Part shown: piece after piece, positions 53,005 through 63,500 of the stretch
Layout: each line of letters opens with the position of its first letter
How positions within the stretch are numbered: position 1 is the first letter of the stretch
Assembly: GCA_021234155.1 (NCBI GenBank)
Contig: JAJEKV010000098.1
Location: 1,013,596 to 1,077,595, forward strand
Source of the DNA: Isoetes taiwanensis
Lineage: Eukaryota; Streptophyta; Lycopodiopsida; Isoetales; Isoetaceae
Direction: 5' to 3'
Length of the DNA stretch: 64,000 nt
Program-made: the position numbers and the translations under genes
Notes under the pieces: model-generated
Seen by the model: the letters and a program-made list of their open reading frames with translations, nothing else
Told to the model about the DNA's origin: nothing
The model's database searches: none

Positions 53005-53194
53005 GCTGAATTGGTGCTTCTCATGCATTATTCAGCTATTTCTGACTTAGAATCAGCCCTTACAAAGATATTTCCCCAATCACTTATAACTTTCTCTAGC
53101 CTTATGAGTCTCTAACAAATTCATAATTTATCATATCCACATCCAAGAGTCATGCACAACTAATCATGGCAGCTCATAGCACATTTCAAATTGA

Positions 53195-53557
53195 TTAAAG
53201 CAAAACCCCACCCCGAATTTCTTCACGGATAACTTCTGGGCCCCTTTTGCAATTGATTGTGCCTCCAAAGATCGGCCATCTAGCTCCAAGAATTAAACTC
53301 GCTGTAAGAACATTCATAGTGCAAAGCCAATTCTGACTCAGCATCACAATTTCTGTCATAACTTTTGCATATACCTGGATGAGTTTCGCCTGATCAGACC
53401 TAATAATCTCGAAAGCTAAATATCTTTCCAGAAAAAGAAAAATCACTTGAAAGGATCTCGGGTCGCCGAGATATGATGCTTCAAATTTCAGGCTCCAAAA
53501 CTGCTCAGAATTGCTCCTTGCCTTCATGCTCGCAGTCAACTTTCTCCAAAAAGACAA
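53195..53557 (-). CDS. unrecognised 120-residue ORF
   Basis: Open from 53557 to 53195, including FWSLKFEASYLGDPRSFQVI and KLIQVYAKVMTEIVMLSQNW. No domain recognised. It may be translated non-coding retroelement sequence. Confidence 0.2.
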   Translation of the reverse strand: MSFWRKLTASMKARSNSEQFWSLKFEASYLGDPRSFQVIFLFLERYLAFEIIRSDQAKLIQVYAKVMTEIVMLSQNWLCTMNVLTASLILGARWPIFGGTINCKRGPEVIREEIRGGVLL

Positions 53558-53681
53558 AACCCTACTTTATGTTGTATACATGCTATGAATATGTATATAC
53601 ATACATAAATACGTATATTGACTCCATCGTGGCTGATCGCTACAACCCTCGCGGATAATCGCCAAAGCACAAAAATCCTTT

Positions 53682-53966
53682 TCATGGTTGTAGCCGGTAC
53701 CCATGGGGGCAAGAATATGAAGCATTAATGGTTTCATAAGCTATGTGCACCACATTCATCTGGCATTTCAAGTTCCTGCTGTTGTTTGGATCATATATGA
53801 TCCCCATATTCGCCTCAGACAAATTCATCCGAGATGTGACCACTACCGCCACAGCCAAGTGCATCTCGCAAATGTAAGTTGTTGTTATGCTTTTGAATGT
53901 AGAATATGCATCACATCGATATGCAAGGAGGAGGCTTAACAATAGACTATACACCCAGAATGCCAT
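53682..53966 (-). CDS. secreted lectin-like protein, short copy B (94 aa)
   Basis: ATG at 53966 begins MAFWVYSLLLSLLLAYRCDA, a good signal peptide with a likely cleavage near CDA-YS. Then come VVVTSRMNLSEANMGIIYDP and LKCQMNVVHIAYE, ending YSCPHGYRLQP before TGA. The plus-strand copy continues much further, so this one is truncated by an early stop. Resemblance to the S-domain start (SPNG...F) is weak. Secretion or apoplastic location is inferred from the signal peptide only. Confidence 0.4.
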   Translation of the reverse strand: MAFWVYSLLLSLLLAYRCDAYSTFKSITTTYICEMHLAVAVVVTSRMNLSEANMGIIYDPNNSRNLKCQMNVVHIAYETINASYSCPHGYRLQP

Positions 53967-54826
53967 AGACCAATCTCCAAGTCTATGGGGCGTTGTCCTC
54001 TTATAGTAAGATAATATTGTCGCTTCTTCTTTTCTTAGAATAAAATATGGTGTTCCCTGTGACTTGATCATTGAAATATAATCCTTAATTCATTTCCCAA
54101 TGCAAAGAGGAGGCTTAACAATAGCTCATGTTCTAGAATGCCATACTCCAATCTCCAAATCTGCTGGACATTATCCTCGTGTAATAAGATATTGTCCATT
54201 GACCGTTTCCCACCAAAAATAAAATAAAATATGGGGCCAATTCTACTACTCCTATGACCTGTAGTTCCATATAGCCCATCCTACTTGTTTTGAGGACTTC
54301 ATCGCCATCCGGCTCTTTGCAGGCTCCTCAATAATCACGCCAGGATTCAAAGAAAAGCAAGTACAAGTGGCTGCTTTAAATGTCATCGCTAGATGATATG
54401 GCAAAAATTTCAACAAAACACTTGCACTAAAAATAAATTTTGTTTAAAGTAATTTTTGCCACTAAAAATTTTGCAATGGCTACCAAACACTTGCATTTTG
54501 CGGGTCATAGGCTTGCATTGACGAGAGGAGCCCTTGACTGAATTAAGGATTACGTTTTAGCGAGGAAGTCATATATTTTATTCTCAAAAAGGAAGAAGAG
54601 ACAATATCTTATTGCAAGAGGACAATCCAAATGGGTGATCTGAGATTACTATGGTATTTTGGGTGCATGCACTATCAAGTGTTTCTCTCTTTGGTTTGGG
54701 AAATGAATTAAGAATTACATTCTAACGACCAAGTCATAGGGAGTACTATATTTAATTCTCAAAAAAGAAGAAGGGACAATACCTTATTATAAGAGGACAA
54801 TGCTCGGTAGACTTCGAGATTGGGCT

Positions 54827-55348
54827 ATGGCATTCTGGGTGCATGGGCTATGGGTAAGCCTCCTCTTTGCATATTGATGTGAGGCATATTCTACGTTCAA
54901 AAGCATAACAGCAACTTCTGCTGCAGATCTGCCGCTATGGCAGGTAGTGGTTACGTCTCCAAATGGAATGTACAGAGTGAATATCGGGATCATATATGAT
55001 CCAAGCAACAGCGGGAGCTGGGAATGCCAGATGAATGTGTTGCACATAGCTTATGAAACTACAGTTAATACTTCATATTCTTGCCCCATGACTACCGGCT
55101 ACAACCATGAAAGGGATTTTTGTGCTTTGACAGTATCAAAGGGTTGTTTGATGTTGTTAACAAATCAAAACCATGCAGTGCTTTGTCAGCTCACAGATTA
55201 CCAGCTTGCAAATTTGCAAAACCTCATACTCAAATTAGATGATTATGGCAGCATATACTTCAGCTATTCCCCTTCTTATCCTCCTCCTCTTCCCACTTCT
55301 TCCTCATCTCGAAAGTCTTCTTTGAATTTGGATATGAATATGAGGTAG
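54827..55348 (+). pseudogene. lectin-like secreted protein, copy A, stop in signal peptide
   Basis: MAFWVHGLWVSLLFAY is followed by TGA (54875-54877), then in the same frame CEAYSTFKSITATSA, VVVTSPNGMYRVNIGIIYDP, WECQMNVLHIAYETTV, GCLMLLTNQNHAVLCQL, ILKLDDYGSIYFSYSPSYPP and a Ser-rich end to TAG. A donor-like AG|GTAGAT overlaps the stop, so this may be an exon of a larger gene. SPNG near the start and ...NQNHAV...LDDYGSIYF later recall a bulb-type lectin domain; tentative. Confidence 0.45.
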
Positions 55349-55386
55349 ATACTTAATTTAAGTGCTTCTTTTATTTTGTTTTCTAG

Positions 55387-55424
55387 TCTCTGTCGACGAT
55401 AAAAACTCTATTTTATTCTATTCT
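55387..55424 (+). mobile_element. LINE 3'-tail remnant (copy E)
   Basis: TCTCTGTCGACGATAAAAAC then TCTATTTTATTCTATTCT: the last bases of the LINE 3' end and a short tail, with nothing upstream. It lies just after the end of lectin-like copy A, the same relative place where LINE-D follows copy C. Confidence 0.65.
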
Positions 55425-55569
55425 TTGGTCCAATTATTGAGATTTGCTAGTTTTGTTTTATGCATAAATACAATTTCTCGCCGCTGGCACAAATGTAATG
55501 TAAGCCTTGGCATCATCATTGGTGGGATCGGTGGGACTACTCATCAGATAGCCTCGCTTTTGGAGTAGT

Positions 55570-57225
55570 AGTCTTATAAGAAAAACTCAATCGACATTCC
55601 CGTGGATATGAATTGTTCTTCGTGATTCTTGTGATGTGAATTGTCAATCAGATTCTAGTGGAAGTTAAGAAAGAGAACGATATTTGCTATTAAACCCCTG
55701 TCCTTGCAGGTTAAGCCAATCTAATTGTTCCCCACCCTTGGATCAAGGAAGGGTTATATTGCATAATCACTAGAATATGCTTTTCTCGGAGGAATACCTG
55801 CAGATTATTGACTATAATCCCATCTAATATGCTTATTGGGAGATGTTGTTTTTTTTGGTTTGGAAAAGAAATAAAAATTCAAAAAACATTGGCAAGTTCA
55901 TGAATAATATATAAACCATTAAATATAGCACAAATAAATTAAAATACACCAAAACAAAGATTCCAAAGATTTTTTATTGACAAAACCCCTCTGACGATAC
56001 ATTCCATAGCCAAATCATTTCATAGCTAGAGCTCCAAACTGACGCCTCTCGCTTTCCGTGACCGCAACCGGCTACGCAAATCATGACCATAGCCAGAGCT
56101 TCTACGCCTCTACACCACCTCATTCCAAAGTGACACTCTTTCACAGACTGACTTCAAATTCAACTGATAAAGCTCTCTTAGTTACACAACGTGATTCTCA
56201 TTGTGCAACTATATGACTCTACCTGTACCGCATCAAGAGCAAATAAGTGCATGTTCTTTAGAAGACTTGCATATTCTTTAGAAGACCCACAACCAAAATT
56301 GCAGGAACAGAACGTTCATTCATGTTATGGAAAACCATGCCTGTGTTGAACTATCATAATTCAATATAAAACTGATAAGCCTCATCATCTACTAAATATA
56401 AGTTTTTTATGCTAAAAACACAACGCTGCGGTGAGAGGTTTGTAACTCCAAAACAATTTAGTCTCAAGAGCCAAAGATTTCAAAATCATTCCCCCTTTCT
56501 TTTTTTTTTTGGAACGAAATATTTTTTCCATTAATTATAGATTGAAAAGTACATACTATTCAAGTATTTGACCCATTAGATAGATTAAAGTACCAGGAAT
56601 AGGTAATAAGCATATCAAAAGTTATGCATAGAAAGTTACATATTTAACAACATAAGTGTTGTCAAAATTGTCAATAGATATTGTAGCAAATATTTAAATG
56701 CGAAAAGTAGCTTTCTGATAAAGTCTCCATATTATGCCATTAGGAATGTAGATCTTGATGTTTCTTCAACTGAAAATCCTTGTAAATCTCTGTGGCAGCA
56801 CAATGTAGCCAATTACCTAAAAGAAAACTATGATAAGGAAAAAAAAAGATGTGGTTGGGTTTTATGGGTCAAGAAATGAGAAGTGGCTCTATAGCTTAAA
56901 TGGCCTAAAGATGAAGTTGGTATGCTTTTCCCAAATTTTAAGAAATCCAGCGCATCGAGACACAAGAAGTAGCCATTATGAGCAATAAATTTCCAAATGT
57001 GACCGCCTTTCCTCTATGGTAATAGTAGCATTCCTCAGAGAATAGAAAGTGCCTTTCTCATTATCCGCATGTTAGTTGGTCTCGTGAAACTTCGTAATAA
57101 TAAAGTGTACATTTGATATGTACTTCCTCGCAGTACCCATAATTTAATCAATTCGGAACTGAAAATTCGAAGCTTTGGGAATATTCCTCACAGTATCTTA
57201 GACTTCCAAAGAAAAATCCTCAAAG
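55570..57225. other. AT-rich region, no recognisable gene
   Basis: Short frames only, no domains, no splice-bounded coding segment noticed. Confidence 0.5.
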
Positions 57226-57229
57226 GCAT

Positions 57230-58560
57230 TGGACTTGAGTATTTTATCTCACTCCAAGTATCTAATCAGCCTCGTGATATCGGCTAGTGTCCATCCCTTA
57301 ACCTGCATATTCTAGCAGAATCATGAACAAAATTGCTGTTAGTATGTGAACAATGCAATTTGAATAAATTATATGTACCCATAAAAATTCCCAATATTGT
57401 TCCATTTGTCATTAAAGGAATTATCCTCATTTTACAATCTTTGAGCAGTAGCAGCATTTTGCAAGTCATATACAATATTAATTTTAATCCGAGGAATGGA
57501 GATTGGGTGCTTTCCATACAAACATCTGTTCCTGTGTTTCTAAATATTCCATAAAATGATAAAAACAATAATGTTATAGAAAGCATCATTCCTTAAGAAG
57601 TATTCAATGAAAGAATCAACTTTTTCAACTCTGAAATTCTCCTCACACTCAACTCCATACATCACTTAATTTTCTGCAATGGAAAATATGCACCATAGAC
57701 CTCACAAAGCACTATCACATAGAACACAATTTGAAGATAAAGGCTCAAGACCACAATTAAGTTTGCTAGGGTTGTAGAGTTTTGCAGCATTTTCCATGTT
57801 TGGGAGGCTTTTATTGGCCATAAGTCAAATAAAGTATGATACCTTTGGGGTACAGTAGGAAAGCCAAATATTTTTGCAAAGTTTAGAGTCATCTTCATCA
57901 TTAATTCTCTAGTAAAGCTTAGAGTCATCTTCATCATTAATTCTCTAGTAAAGCTTAGCTTTTAGCTGGGCCCTCGCCATTATTTGCAAGCATATTATAG
58001 ATGGAAGAGGCTTTGTAATTTGCTTTGCTCGCAGATCCGCTAAGTTGGGGTAATGTAAATCTCAAATGTTGTGCTTTTTAATGTAATTGAAGAATTTCTT
58101 ATCAGATAGAGTGCCTCTTAACTTTCTCTTGAGCACAATCCATGTAATCCATCTATTATCCTCTCTTAAATCACCAATAGTAGTAATCCCTACACTTTTC
58201 CATTTCTTGTAGATTCTAGGATGTTTAAATGCCAGAGGGACAGCCCTGGATTGAGCAGAATTCCAGAAGATTGAAGTATGCTTTTGGAAATTGTTAACCA
58301 TTGCTCAAAACAACTTGAGATCTTATTCCAAGCAATAAACATATTTCTCATGATAGCGAGATATTGGAGGCAGGTTGGACTATGAAGAAAGCAGATGAGG
58401 GAAGATTGTGTCAACAGTAGGATGACCTTTAAACTTGCTTTTATTCAACCAATATTTGATGAAGACAGTGGCTGGATTATTCCTTTGAAAAAGGGCTCTC
58501 CAAATATATTTGCCAACTACAAGCGTGCTTCCTATGTGAAAAGGTTTTTGCGTACCTCTT
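57230..58560 (-). pseudogene. L1-type LINE remnant (RT thumb to zf-RVT), decayed
   Basis: From the right on the minus strand: LVVGKYIWRALFQRNNPAT (58520), WNSAQSRAVPLAFKHPRIYK (58260), SVGITTIGDLREDNRWI (58190), ANKSLPNMENAAKLYNPSKL and CVLCDSAL (zf-RVT Cys pair, about 57750), then WNI-stop-KHRNRCLYGKHP (about 57540), the usual L1 ORF2 end. Many stops and frameshifts; older than the 4.4-8.4 kb copy. It is cut at 58560 by an LTR element. Confidence 0.75.
57885..57956. repeat. 36-bp perfect tandem duplication
   Basis: AGAGTCATCTTCATCATTAA-TTCTCTAGTAAAGCTT is present twice in a row inside the L1 remnant. Confidence 0.9.
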
Positions 58561-58948
58561 TGTTGGGGTCAAGCACCACCACCACACCACACTCACCACA
58601 CCACTCACCACACTTGTCACCACTCAACCACATCTCACCACTATTGAGGTACAAGATAGTATACCGTGATATGGAGTGATGTATGCGCATGCACGCTGCG
58701 TGATATTTGCACGCATGCATTGTGGAGCCATCATGAGCGTGGATTATCCGGAAAGGTAGAAGCAACAGACGGTGTATTGAGAGAGAGTGTTTTTGCTTGA
58801 TCTAGCTTGGCGTGGAGATGATGATTCTTTGTGTTGTGCATTGCCTCGATCCGATAGATTGCTTGGATTGTTGGGTTTTTTCATCCTTCTTGCAAGGTTA
58901 GAGTTCGTGCTCTAAATAATTTGCTTAATTACCGCGTTTCCTCACAGT
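58561..58948 (+). repeat. putative 5' LTR of gypsy-2
   Basis: Begins TGTTGGGGTCAAGCACCACC at the junction with the L1 remnant and contains a CACCA-rich stretch (58571-58640). A CA end at about 58948 (TTTCCTCACA) is a guess, as no PBS match was clear. A second LTR would be outside the window. Confidence 0.4.
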
Positions 58949-59249
58949 AATTACTGATCGGCAAGAATTTCCATTGAAAAGGGGTTGTTACCATTGGTAT
59001 TGGTGATCGCTTCAGAAGAATCCAAGTAATTCATTGTGAAAGGAGCAATTTCTGTGTGTGAAGCGTATTCTCACGTGAATCGACATTTGTGGAGAGAAAT
59101 TTGACAAGGGAGCATAGTTTTATGTGCCCAAGAGAAGTAAGAAGGAGACCCCACTAAGCTCCATCGCAACAAGAAGAGGACCTGGGTGAGTCAATCTAGC
59201 TCAAAATTGCATCAAGATTCAATTTCGCTGCTGTGATTTGGAGCAGACC

Positions 59250-60270
59250 GAGCTCCACTCCTCGCATCCGTGAGGTTTTGATTCCATTTACTGATTTAGA
59301 AGGTAATCCAATTCCTGTTTTTCAAAATTGAAGGGAGATTCAATTTCTGTTTTTCAATTTCAAGAAACCCAAGAAGAGGCAGAGATGGTCGTAATACCAC
59401 CTAAGTGGTATGGGGTTTTCGCACAATGGGGATTCCAAAGTTTGATGATCCGTGGATCGACCTTGAAGCATATTGTGAAGCTTGAGAGGTATTGCCAAAG
59501 AATGGGTTACCTACCGGTGATTATTTGCTTTGGTTTCATAGTTCTTGCAAGATTCGAGGAATGGGACAAACTTCCAGCCGCATACCATGACATATCAAAA
59601 GAATTAAAAGGAAGCATTCATTAAGCACTCATCAAGAAGTCCATGGTAAGGATAAGACGATGAAAGGTGGACAAATTTCACACAAAAGGAAGATGAATCC
59701 AATTAGAGAGTATAATCGTGAGGTACATTGCGTTCTCAAAGCCGTGGTTCATTGAAGATTGCAAGGAATGATGAAATGGATATCCAATGGTATGTGAAGG
59801 GGCTGAAACGAAGCTATTGCTCATATAAGGTGAAGGCTAAAATGAGCCTACAACATTACTAGAGGCACAAAAGTATGCTCAAGGTCAGAGATAAGCTAGG
59901 GATACATTCATGAAGTACCGCCCAGAGTATAAAACGCAGGATATTGCAGCCAAGATTTCAAGCTTACAATTGGTGAGAAGCCAAGGAGGTGCGCTATTAC
60001 TTGTGAGTATTGTGGGTCTATTGGACATCATTCCGATACTACATGTAGATATTGAAATTCTGCTCAAGATGCCAAATAAAGGGCCATACGATCAAGAATG
60101 TAGGGAGAAGATTCTTTGAGAGGATTCCAACCAATCAACCCCAACCAATGCAAGTAGCACCTATCATACTACAGCCGATGCCACAAGCTCCAATTGCCCA
60201 ACAAGTTCCAATGGGTTCCACACCAATGGTGCAGCCAAAACAGTGGATGGTATCCAAGTAAGGCTCATTT
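59250..60270 (+). pseudogene. gypsy-2 Gag with zinc knuckles
   Basis: Starts with IREVLIPFTDLEGNPIPVFQ near 59265, continues in broken frames (KFDDPWIDLEAYCEA) and has CEYCGSIGHHSDTTC at 60002-60046 (CX2CX4HX5C) and CSRCQIKGHTIKN (60061-60102, last Cys lost in this frame). A Pro/Gln-rich linker (QPQPMQVAPIILQPMPQAP) leads to a possible third knuckle at 60271-60313. It is the nucleocapsid precursor, disrupted by stops. Confidence 0.65.
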
Positions 60271-62340
60271 GTATTGTAAGTTATGATAAATTCATGATGA
60301 GACTACTTGTTGGAAAAACAAAACCGTATCGCAAACCAACAAGTATCCACCAAAAGCAGCAAGTGTTCAATCTCAGTACCTCTTCCTAATAATGATGTTC
60401 GCAGATTCAAGATGCAAAGTACATTGAAAAAATCCTCAAGTTAAGGCTCTTATTGAGGAGCTTAAGAAGCAAGAGAGAAGGCAAAAATCGGTGAGTAAAT
60501 TGTGGATTTGTTGAGGTGGAGTATGACCCATTTCCAGCAAGAAGAAGAGATTGGAGTATAAATGCCGTTACAAGATCACAAAAGGTGGGTCAAGAACCAA
60601 GAGTAGTGCCACTGCGTGAGAAGACTAAGACCTCTTTTCCAAAAGGCTTTGAAGGAACATGCTTTGATAGTGTCGCGACTCTAAGAAGGTAATTCAATGC
60701 AAAGGCCTTACTGCACGCTTTCAAATTTATAGAAGAAAATCAGCCCATAGTGATGCCTCCTACTTCAAGTGGATAAGAACATTCAAATGAAGATGATGTG
60801 ATCAGCCAAGTTTTGGCCACTAAAGTTACACTTACCTTGAGCAATTGATGCATTACTCCAAATTTGTTGTGTAAGAGTTAGGGAAGAACAAAATCGTAAA
60901 TTTTAGTCCAACAAACTACCAAAATGATACCGACAAGAGGAGAATGGAGCTACCCAGTCCGCAATCCAAGGATCCCGGCCATTTCTTTGTGATGTGGAAA
61001 GTATTAATGGATATCTAATCAAAGAGGCTGCCAACATAGATACCTAAGAAGGGAGTGAATGTAATGCCTTACCATATCATGCTTCCAAGTTGGATTGAAA
61101 AATGATGGAACCCATAACTATGATGCTCAAAGCATTCAATCAAAATGAAGGTGCAGCTTGCAGTGGGAGTCATAAGAAATGTCTTATGCAAGGTTTATGA
61201 GGTGGGAAGCTAAATCTTGATCTGGGTTTTGAAATTTCCGTAGAGTGTGCATGCCGAAACTTATACTTTGTTGCCGGTGCCGTATTACGGTTAGACGCCG
61301 CATGCTTTCGAGACTTCATGGAGGAAGGCCAAATGAACATCTTTCAAGGAGAACACAAGGTTATAGATCATCCTCTAAATCGCCAAAGGTACCTTTCTTT
61401 GCAATCCTTCTTGAGCAGCCCAAGCGCTAGAACAAAGAAAGAGAATGCTATGGTGTCAGGGCAACAAGCAATCTTAGTTGTTTTCATGTCTTGAAGTAAG
61501 TGACAGGGAAGATAAGACTTTGTACAAGTGGTTAAAAGGTACCCAAATTTCAGAAATATGTCATTTACGTTGTTAGTTGCGCATAAGTATATCCAAAGAC
61601 TTGAAAGTATTGGTGAAAGTGAGTTACAAGAGACTCTTGTAAACATGAAGGAGGATTCCATTTAAAGACCCATTGATGACACTTTATTTGGCAAGGTATT
61701 GATCTAGATCAAGTAGAGAGGCCGATTTCGACATCAAGCATGGATGGGGTAAAATGTAAATCAGCCCACTATACAAGTACAAGAAGCTGGTGGGTGGCGC
61801 ATTATTCCGGAGGATGAGGTAACCGACAGTCCATATTCATCAAAGTCACATACCACCACATGCACCAAATTCATCACAATCATCACATCCACTACATCCA
61901 TTACAGCCACCACAAATACCACATTCATCAATCGCCACCACATTCACCATACCACCACAATCACTAATATTCACAATTTTCACCACATATCTCAAGACAA
62001 ATACCACATTCACCACATTCATCATGGGCCACCACACTCACCACAGCCACCACATTCATCACAAATACCACATTCAAATAAAAACATCAATATTTCATGA
62101 AATCAAGAAGAATTCTGTCATTATTGAGGAGATCTTACTCAAGAGGAGAGGAACGCTGACGGATATCTTTATTAAGAGAATCGCGATGTTTTGGCAAGAA
62201 ATTACAAAGAATTGAAAAGGTATTCCACTCAGAGGTTGTGGTGCATACCATTGATTTGAAACAAGGATCAAAACCAAATTCAACAAGCTCAAAGGCTTAA
62301 TGAGTCCAAGAATAGAGGAGTAAAGGCCGGGTTATGAAGC
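60270..62340 (+). pseudogene. gypsy-2 central region, decayed
   Basis: Expected protease/RT-N-terminal region; only scattered frames remain (for example 61245-61430) and no protease motif is recognised. It contains the CACCACATT-type microsatellite. Confidence 0.4.
61845..62075 (+). repeat. CACCACATT-type minisatellite
   Basis: Irregular 9-bp repeats around CACCACATT/CACCACAAT, about 20 units. A similar CACCACACC run is in the putative LTR at 58571-58640. Confidence 0.75.
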
Positions 62341-62439
62341 TTTTTGGAGGCGGATTTATTGTACCAAAGGCTCCAATCTTGTGATTGGATCAGTTCTATT
62401 GTCCCAGAAAGTGAGAAAGCCAAAGCAACTCAACTGAAA

Positions 62440-63500
62440 GTATGCATTGATTACGGTGGATCTCACAAAGCTACCAAAAAGAGATCATTTTCTCCTACAC
62501 CATTCATATGTAGACACTTTTGTTGGATATTGCCGCAGAAATCGTGCCTATTCTTTCTTGGATGGGTACTCGTGATATAATCAGATCCAAATCTATCCAC
62601 CACATCAAGTAATGACAGCTTTTTCTAACACCTTTTGCATCTATGCTTACAAGGTATTACCTTTTGGCCTTACAAATGCTCCAAATGCATATTTCAAATG
62701 AAGCTATGACATATGTTTTTCATGATATTTTAGACTCTCTTGGAGAGTTCTATAGATGACTAACAAAGATTTTCTAATCCAAGAAAAGGATCTACTTGGA
62801 TCATCCCCAGAAAAGTTCTTGAAAGATGCCGATTGTATGGCATAAGTTTGAATCCTCGCTAAGTGTATTTTCTCTTCTAACAGAGGAGGAAAAACTATTG
62901 GGCAATTATGTTTCTAAAAGGGATTACAAGTGGATCATGGTAAGATTGTAGCCTTGAGAAGGTAAAACCACCTACAAATGTATCACAAGTGAGAAGCTTA
63001 TATGGCCAACTCAAATTTCTTTTAGTAGAGTGTATTTGCACAATTTTGCTCAAGTAACCAAACACTTGTGGATTGTAAGGAAGCAAGCGCGTAATTTTTA
63101 GATGGAAGGAGGATGCTCAAGAAGCATTTGAATGGTGTCTTGGACAATTGAAAAAGAGAGAACTTTGCTGATTCCCTCCAAGAATGAGTGAGCCTTTTCA
63201 TTTATTCTTTATCGCTTTGGGAGCAAGCTTTGGCTGTCACACTATGTCTAAAAAATCAGCAAAAGCATTATGATAAAAGAATACTAATATGCTAGAAGTG
63301 TGTTGTTAACCCACAAGAGCAAGTAAATGGACTCATATGGAGCATCTTGGGTTGGTACTGAAGGGCCTTGAATAATTTTAGACATTATCTTCTTCCCTTC
63401 ACAATGGATGCCCAAGTAGCAAATGTAATAAATATGTTTACATCCATATGGATGTGAATCCATTGCCATGCATTTACAACAAGATCATTCCAAGATCCTA
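62440..63500 (+). pseudogene. gypsy-2 reverse transcriptase and RNase H start
   Basis: LDGYSGYNQIQIYPPHQ (about 62560), MTAFSNTFCIYAYKVLPFGL and TNAPNAYF give the RT core before the Asp-Asp loop, which is degraded near 62740. LNPRKCIFS and GGKLLGNYVSKR follow (62850-62920), then RWKEDAQEAFEWCLGQLKK at about 63100, the usual start of the gypsy RNase H region. Stops every 20-50 codons; dead. Confidence 0.7.

Larger units (their letters stand above)
51728..53125. repeat. inverted duplication of a small-ORF locus
   Basis: 51728-51900 (GAGACTATAAGGTTAGAGAA ... GGGCTGATT ... CATGGAAACT ... AATGCCATTTTGTG) matches the minus strand of 53125-52900 (GAGACTCATAAGGCTAGAGA ... GGGCTGATT ... CATGGAAACT ... 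GATGCCATTTTGTG). A further partial piece (GGATGTGATATGATAAAT, 52313-52330) matches the minus strand of 53145-53128. The arms are diverged but colinear and include upstream and coding DNA. Confidence 0.65.
53682..55350. repeat. inverted duplication with tandem promoter copies
   Basis: Mirrored arms of about 0.6-0.8 kb surround a spacer (about 54260-54530). On each side the same upstream block (AGAGGACAATG..., TTAATTCTCAAAA-type, GGCATTCTGGG-type) occurs twice in tandem (53920-54090 and 54095-54250; 54530-54690 and 54700-54860), followed by the MAFW reading frame pointing outward. A divergent transcript pair, or one hairpin RNA if transcribed through, is possible. Confidence 0.7.

Noticed and set aside
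58692-58702. CACGCTGCGTG palindrome, considered as another member of the 13-bp dyad family
   Set aside because: The spacer is 1 bp instead of 3 and it stands alone in the gypsy-2 region, so it was not counted.
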